Below are positions 59,971 to 64,000 of a stretch of 64,000 nt of DNA, piece after piece (position 1 is the stretch's first letter; each line of letters begins with the position of its first letter). Origin of the DNA: Marinobacterium iners DSM 11526. Lineage in GTDB: Bacteria > Pseudomonadota > Gammaproteobacteria > Pseudomonadales > Balneatricaceae. The DNA is taken from positions 62,001-126,000 of the forward strand of contig NZ_FNRJ01000009.1 in NCBI RefSeq assembly GCF_900107855.1, read 5' to 3'. Below the pieces are notes generated by a model that was given only the letters and a program-made list of their open reading frames with translations, did not search any database and was not told the DNA's origin. The translations under genes and the position numbers were made by a program.

Positions 59971-61179
59971 TCAATGGGCGATTACAATATCATCCTGCTG
60001 GATGTTGAGGGTGTTGCTGTCAGCGGGCAGTCGGCCCCGTGACATGGTGGGTTGTACGTCTTCCAGAGTCAGTGTCTGGCGAGTGTTGCGCAGCTCGCTC
60101 ACCGGCATCTGATTGGCATCATAATGGGTGTAGAGTCTATACACGCTCAGCCGATCACCCGGTTTCAGGCCTGCCAGCGAGCCGGCGCCGATCCATGCCT
60201 CATTGCCTTCCGTACGTGTGATGCTGCTGCGGAACGGTTCACACATCAGTGTTTCATCAATATAGCGACTGATCTCCTGCAGGGTGGCCTCCACCTTCTG
60301 GCCGAAGTCCTGCTGCCAGAACAGGGGGCTCCCGAAGCCTGTTTTTTCATGTACCGGGCGGTTCCAGCGACCTGCTGTGGCGAAGGGTTGTTGCCACATC
60401 ATCTGTCCTGTGAAAGTGTCAAAAATATAGAGGTCCAATACAAAGTTGCGCAGATGTTTTGAGCTGGCGAAGTCCAGCCTGCGGTAGGTGTCGAGCAGGA
60501 TGTTGGGTGGACGAGGGCCCGCCGGGTTGTGCAGGCTCAGGTCCCGGATAATGCCGGTTACCAGGAACTGGGTTTGTTGCTGTTGTGCGTGATTCAAGTG
60601 GCGGGAAAGAGCGCCCTCGGACAGTTGCTGGGGGGGCTGATCCTGGTTGCCCATCAACTGCAGATTGCCACGGTCAATGACATTAAGTGTGCTCTGTTGC
60701 AAAGACTGACTGATTATCGTGGCCAGTCCCTGTTGAATGCCCTGCAGATTGCCATGGCTGGCGTCAGCGGGACGGGCGAGACTGAATCCGCCGATGGCAA
60801 TCGTTTTGCGATAGGCCAGGGGAGGCTGGCCGTTGGCGCAGCCGGCCTCAGCTTCCACCTCGGCCAGGATACGCACAGTCAGCTGGCTGCCACGGATGTA
60901 TTCATCGATGATGCGGATGTTGTTGAGCTGGGTCAGGCTGTTAATGCGCATATTGTCAATTTCAAGTATGCCGTCACGTACTTCCTGTGTGGTGGAAATC
61001 CAGGCGCTGCCCTGAAGGGAAGCCTGTTCTCGGGCACGACTGACCGCCAGCTCTCGGGCCCGATCAAGGTCATTATTTATAATCGGCGCCGAGCCCTCGG
61101 CCTCGATGGTGATGGCTGCAACATGGGGGATGGCCAGTGTCAGGCAGAGCAGTAGCAGACGGCAAAGTCGGGTCAGCAT
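59971..61179 (-). CDS. flgT: Flagellar assembly protein FlgT
   Basis: FlgT builds the H-ring around the basal body of Vibrio sodium-driven flagella and stabilises the stator. The 402-residue precursor has a Sec signal peptide (about 1-22), FTGQMMWQQPF in the middle and a C-terminal SH3-like domain with GAGSLAGLKPGDRLSVYRL. It is divergent from flgO-flgP, as in Vibrio. Together with the PomAB-like stator it suggests an H-ring-bearing flagellum. Confidence 0.9.
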   Translation of the reverse strand: MLTRLCRLLLLCLTLAIPHVAAITIEAEGSAPIINNDLDRARELAVSRAREQASLQGSAWISTTQEVRDGILEIDNMRINSLTQLNNIRIIDEYIRGSQLTVRILAEVEAEAGCANGQPPLAYRKTIAIGGFSLARPADASHGNLQGIQQGLATIISQSLQQSTLNVIDRGNLQLMGNQDQPPQQLSEGALSRHLNHAQQQQTQFLVTGIIRDLSLHNPAGPRPPNILLDTYRRLDFASSKHLRNFVLDLYIFDTFTGQMMWQQPFATAGRWNRPVHEKTGFGSPLFWQQDFGQKVEATLQEISRYIDETLMCEPFRSSITRTEGNEAWIGAGSLAGLKPGDRLSVYRLYTHYDANQMPVSELRNTRQTLTLEDVQPTMSRGRLPADSNTLNIQQDDIVIAH

Positions 61180-61257
61180 GATGGTCAGTGTCCTCAGGTA
61201 TTGGCCAAAAGGTATGCAATTTGCGAGTGCGATGCAAACGCTGACGGCGGTACTCTC

Positions 61258-61285
61258 CTGTCATCGCTCCATTTTGTGGTACATT
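61258..61285 (+). promoter_or_regulatory. Candidate promoter of flgOP
   Basis: CTGTCA (61258-61263), 16 bases, TACATT (61280-61285); each matches four of six bases. It is 34 bases before the flgO ATG. No sigma-28 or correctly spaced sigma-54 element was found in this 139-base divergent gap. Confidence 0.35.
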
Positions 61286-61318
61286 CAGAAAAATCACACC
61301 CGACAGAGAGCAAAACTG

Positions 61319-62014
61319 ATGAGAGTGGCAGTGCTTACAGCCTGCAGTCTGCTGATGCTGTTGGCCGGCTGCGCCCAGCAGGGGCCCGGCCCGGTCCAGG
61401 CTCATGTAGTCAGCATGCATCCTCAGGTGCTTGCGCAAATAGAAGATGCCAGGTCAGAGCGGTCGTACGGCAGAACCGAGCTGAAACAGACAGGGGGTGA
61501 TCGCAATGGACTGGACCCTGTCAGTGAGGCGGTTGTGCAGATGGCACATCAGCTGGAAACAGGCATGGACAAAAGCAATATCAGTCGGCTGCCGCTGGCT
61601 GTGCTGGCTTTTCGCAACCTGCTGCAACCGGGCCAGGTGGGCGAACTGGGCGAACGGCTGGGTGACAGTTTTGTTTTTCAGCTGGAGCAGCGGGGTTACA
61701 ATCTGGTTGATTACCGCGCACAGAGCCTGGTGACCAGTGTAAAGCCGGATATCGAGCCCTATAACATGTCGGCCCTGCGTACCCGTCATCGAATCTACTT
61801 TGTGCTTACCGGTACCTATGCGCTGCACCCTGATGGTGTTGTGATTAACGCTCGATTGCTCGATACCACAACACGTCAGGTGCTGGCCTCTGGCCAGAGT
61901 CACATTCCGCTGTCCCGCCTGGAGCAACGCTGGCCCGGCTACAATCTGCTGGAAGCACGAGAGCGTGGCATGATCATCGAAAACCGGCAAGGTCCGGCTG
62001 GAGGTTCTCAGTGA
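61319..62014 (+). CDS. flgO: Flagellar H-ring lipoprotein FlgO
   Basis: FlgO is an outer-membrane lipoprotein associated with the flagellar H ring. The 231-residue precursor has a lipobox LLAGCAQ (Cys18). The mature part has the FlgO domain: PLAVLAFRNLLQPG, LGERLGDSFVFQLEQRGYNLVDY and YFVLTGTYALHPDGVVINARLLD. ATG 61319 gives a proper signal; the frame is open far upstream without support. flgP follows, overlapping the stop. Confidence 0.88.
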   Translation: MRVAVLTACSLLMLLAGCAQQGPGPVQAHVVSMHPQVLAQIEDARSERSYGRTELKQTGGDRNGLDPVSEAVVQMAHQLETGMDKSNISRLPLAVLAFRNLLQPGQVGELGERLGDSFVFQLEQRGYNLVDYRAQSLVTSVKPDIEPYNMSALRTRHRIYFVLTGTYALHPDGVVINARLLDTTTRQVLASGQSHIPLSRLEQRWPGYNLLEARERGMIIENRQGPAGGSQ

Positions 62015-62475
62015 TGAGATCAGTGGTTCTGATGATTCTGGCGTTGGTGCTGACCGGTTGTGAAACTGTGGTGCATTCGGCCAAGACGGTAGCGGAAGCG
62101 TTGCCAGACGTGCACGCGAGTCCTCGAATTGAGGCGCCTGTAGAGCCGAACTGGGTCAGTGCGACCGGCTATGCGCCGATCAGTTTGCAGCCGGGGCAGA
62201 CCGAACAGCAGAGGATGTTGATGGCGATGCGTGCGTCCAAGCTGCGAGCCTATCAGGAGCTGGCCGGTATCATACATGGACAGTATCTGTATGGCACTAC
62301 ACGGGTCGAGGACATGGTGGTGCAGAACGATAGCTTCAAAACGGCCGTTGCCGGTATCGTGCGTGGCGCACGGGTGGTCAAAAGCTACCCGGTACAGGAC
62401 GATACCTATGCAACAGTGCTGGAGGTGGACCTGAATCAGGTTCAGCGCGCCTGGGTGCATGAGGCGGCACGCTGA
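62014..62475 (+). CDS. flgP: Flagellar outer-membrane lipoprotein FlgP
   Basis: FlgP is an LPP20-like lipoprotein that forms part of the outer-membrane flagellar ring. The 153-residue precursor has a lipobox LVLTGCE (Cys17). The mature domain includes MAMRASKLRAYQELAGIIHGQYL and GIVRGARVVKSYPVQDDTYATVLEVDL. ATG 62014 overlaps the flgO stop; GTG 62011 is possible, and GGAGG is just upstream. The gene converges on glnD with an 11-base gap. Confidence 0.88.
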   Translation: MRSVVLMILALVLTGCETVVHSAKTVAEALPDVHASPRIEAPVEPNWVSATGYAPISLQPGQTEQQRMLMAMRASKLRAYQELAGIIHGQYLYGTTRVEDMVVQNDSFKTAVAGIVRGARVVKSYPVQDDTYATVLEVDLNQVQRAWVHEAAR

Positions 62476-62486
62476 GTCGAGATCTG

Positions 62487-64000
62487 CTACTGTTTCTGCA
62501 CATGCTCATCCAGCTGCTGGCAGATCGCCTGCTGCAGCTGGCGGCACAGCTCGGGATCACTGATCGGCTGATTGTTGCTGTCGGTGATGAAGAAAAAGTC
62601 TTCAACCCGCTCGCCAATGCTCGAAATCTTTGCCTTGCGCACTGAAATGCCGAACTCCACAAAAATGCGGCCGATGCGTGCCAACAGGCCGGGGCGATCC
62701 GGAGTGATCACCTCCAGGATGGTTTGCTGAGATGAGGGGTCGTTGCTCAGAGTCAGGCGCGTGGGTGTAGCAAACAGCTTGAGCTGGCGCGGCACTCGGC
62801 GCTGAATGATCTCGGGGTAGTCTTCCGGGTCGTCCAGCTCTTCGGTCAGGTGGCGCTGGATGTTGGCCAGATATTCAGGGTTTTCCGACAGTGGCTGGTT
62901 GTCATCCGTCAGTACCGTGTAGGTGTTGAGAGTGCGGCCATGGTCGGTGAGGATGATACGGGCATCCTGAATGTTAAGGTGTAGCTGGTCCATGGCGGCA
63001 ACCGTCGCCGGGAACAGGGTAGGCAGATCTTCACTGTAGATGAAGATCTCGGTAGCACCTTCAAAGACGCGGTAAGAAGTCTTGCGAATCAGGACCAGCG
63101 GTAGCGGGCTGTCACCGTGTTCCAGAATCGCCTGTGTATGCCAGGCGATGTTGTGCGCATCTTCTCGCAGGAAGTAGTCATCCCCCAGCAATGCCCAGTG
63201 GTCGAATATGTCCTGCTCTCGAATACCCTGGCGGGCCAGCAGCAGCATCGCTTCATGCTGTACCTGCTCGATACGGTCTTCCTTGTTGATGGGGTTTTCC
63301 AGTCCGCGGCGCAGTGAGCGTTTGGTATCCATATAGAGCTGGCGCAGCAAAGTGGCGCGCCAGCTGTTCCACAGGGTGTGATTGGTGGCATTGATATCCG
63401 CGACGGTCAGGACGTAAAGGTAGTCCAGATGTACCAAATCGCGCACCTCCATGGCGAAAGCGTGAATCACCTCCGGGTCTGAAATGTCGCGTCGCTGCGC
63501 CGTCATGGACATCTTCAGGTGGTTGCGTACCAGCCAGGCCACTAGGTGGGTGTCCCATTTGCCAAGATGATGGCGTCGACAGAAGGCTATTACATCGTCA
63601 GAACCCAGCTCCGAGTGGTCACCGCCACGGCCCTTGGCAATGTCGTGATAAAGGCCCGCAATGTACAGCAGCTCAATTTTGGGCAGCTGGTTGACGATAC
63701 GGTGGGCAATGGAAAACTGTTCGCGGTATTCGCGATGACGGAACTGACGCATCTTCTGAATCACTTTCAGGGTATGCGCATCCACGGTGTAGATATGGAA
63801 CAGGTCATGCTGCATCTGGCCCACGATTTTGCCGAACTCGGGAAGGTAAAGCCCCAGAATGCCGTAGCGGTTCATGCGCTTAAGTTCAGTCGACACGCGT
63901 TCCGGTGAGCGCAGCAGCTCCATAAACAGGGAGGTGTTGCGAATATCCTTGCGAAAGTCGTTGTCGATCAGATGGCGATGGTTGCGCACCAGTCGAATGG
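62487..64000 (-). CDS. glnD: [Protein-PII] uridylyltransferase, C-terminal part (partial)
   Basis: Partial gene leaving the right edge. GlnD senses glutamine and uridylylates or deuridylylates PII, which controls NtrB and GlnE. About 504 C-terminal residues are present of a usual 880-900. Visible are the HD domain ([17 protein letters not shown], with HTLKVI before it) that removes UMP, and two ACT domains near the end ([14 protein letters not shown] and [16 protein letters not shown]) that bind glutamine. The nucleotidyltransferase domain lies outside the window. Its target system, ntrBC-glnA, is also in this window. Confidence 0.96.
   Translation of the reverse strand, partial: IRLVRNHRHLIDNDFRKDIRNTSLFMELLRSPERVSTELKRMNRYGILGLYLPEFGKIVGQMQHDLFHIYTVDAHTLKVIQKMRQFRHREYREQFSIAHRIVNQLPKIELLYIAGLYHDIAKGRGGDHSELGSDDVIAFCRRHHLGKWDTHLVAWLVRNHLKMSMTAQRRDISDPEVIHAFAMEVRDLVHLDYLYVLTVADINATNHTLWNSWRATLLRQLYMDTKRSLRRGLENPINKEDRIEQVQHEAMLLLARQGIREQDIFDHWALLGDDYFLREDAHNIAWHTQAILEHGDSPLPLVLIRKTSYRVFEGATEIFIYSEDLPTLFPATVAAMDQLHLNIQDARIILTDHGRTLNTYTVLTDDNQPLSENPEYLANIQRHLTEELDDPEDYPEIIQRRVPRQLKLFATPTRLTLSNDPSSQQTILEVITPDRPGLLARIGRIFVEFGISVRKAKISSIGERVEDFFFITDSNNQPISDPELCRQLQQAICQQLDEHVQKQ

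Noticed and set aside
61202-61219. TTGGCC...TGCA considered as a sigma-54 promoter for flgOP
   Set aside because: The GG to GC distance is 11 bases rather than 10, and the -24 element is poor.

Overview
The window looks like a contiguous, gene-dense piece of a gammaproteobacterial chromosome. It has moderately high GC, short intergenic gaps, TGATG/ATGA start-stop overlaps and several GTG/TTG starts. The gene content fits a flagellated, probably marine or halotolerant member of the Oceanospirillales/Pseudomonadales side of the class: EF-P with the EpmA/EpmB lysylation pair, a FabY-type ketoacyl synthase, a PomAB-like sodium-type stator, FlgT/FlgO/FlgP, a RegB/RegA (RoxS/RoxR) redox pair and a BCCT transporter. 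I see no prophage, insertion sequence, CRISPR array, tRNA or rRNA. Most of the window is core genome.

Layout. 1-6.3 kb: the end of nrdR, then a + strand run ribD-ribE-ribBA-ribH-nusB-thiL-pgpA-ribA (riboflavin, thiamine and phospholipid functions with an antitermination factor). 6.3-9.2 kb: xseB-ispA-dxs on the minus strand. 9.3-11.1 kb: pomA-pomB stator genes. 11.2-16.0 kb: an OsmC-like protein, then dtd, pip, a YehS-like protein, typA and a small secreted protein on the minus strand. 16.1-20.5 kb: the nitrogen control locus glnA-ntrB-ntrC, with a near-perfect sigma-54 promoter and NtrC-type sites before both glnA and ntrB. 20.6-31.5 kb: trmL, a cytochrome c lipoprotein, leuS-lptE-holA, a YbeL-like zinc ribbon protein and the miaB-ybeZ-ybeY-corC-lnt operon. 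31.6-36.6 kb: a DUF1820 protein, a lipoprotein, the EF-P modification genes epmB / efp-epmA and a C-S lyase. 36.8-40.3 kb: leuA, a HolD-like gene, rimI and a CbiM-like membrane protein. 40.3-46.6 kb: RegA/RegB-type regulators, divergent from a BCCT transporter-DUF294 signalling protein-exonuclease operon. 46.6-47.0 kb: a non-coding gap with a possible sigma-54-dependent small RNA. 47.0-53 kb: a chemoreceptor and an RND efflux pair. 53-56.9 kb: folE2 behind a Zur-like box, prfC, a TatD-family gene and a lipoprotein. 56.9-64 kb: fabY, an OmpA-like lipoprotein, a coiled-coil protein, the divergent flgT / flgOP genes and the C-terminal half of glnD, which runs off the right edge.

How the parts connect. 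Nitrogen sensing recurs: GlnD at the right edge would control the PII signal read by NtrB/NtrC, and GlnA carries the conserved adenylylation tyrosine. Riboflavin synthesis is complete from GTP and ribulose-5-phosphate; the RibA-like half of RibBA lacks its zinc cysteines, so the separate RibA probably supplies GTP cyclohydrolase II. The least ordinary material is regulatory: a palindrome matching the RegA/PrrA consensus between regB and the BCCT operon, the candidate sigma-54 RNA at about 46.8-46.9 kb, the Zur-like box before folE2, and a folded element plus terminator squeezed between efp and epmA. All functions are inferred by reading; no database search was run.
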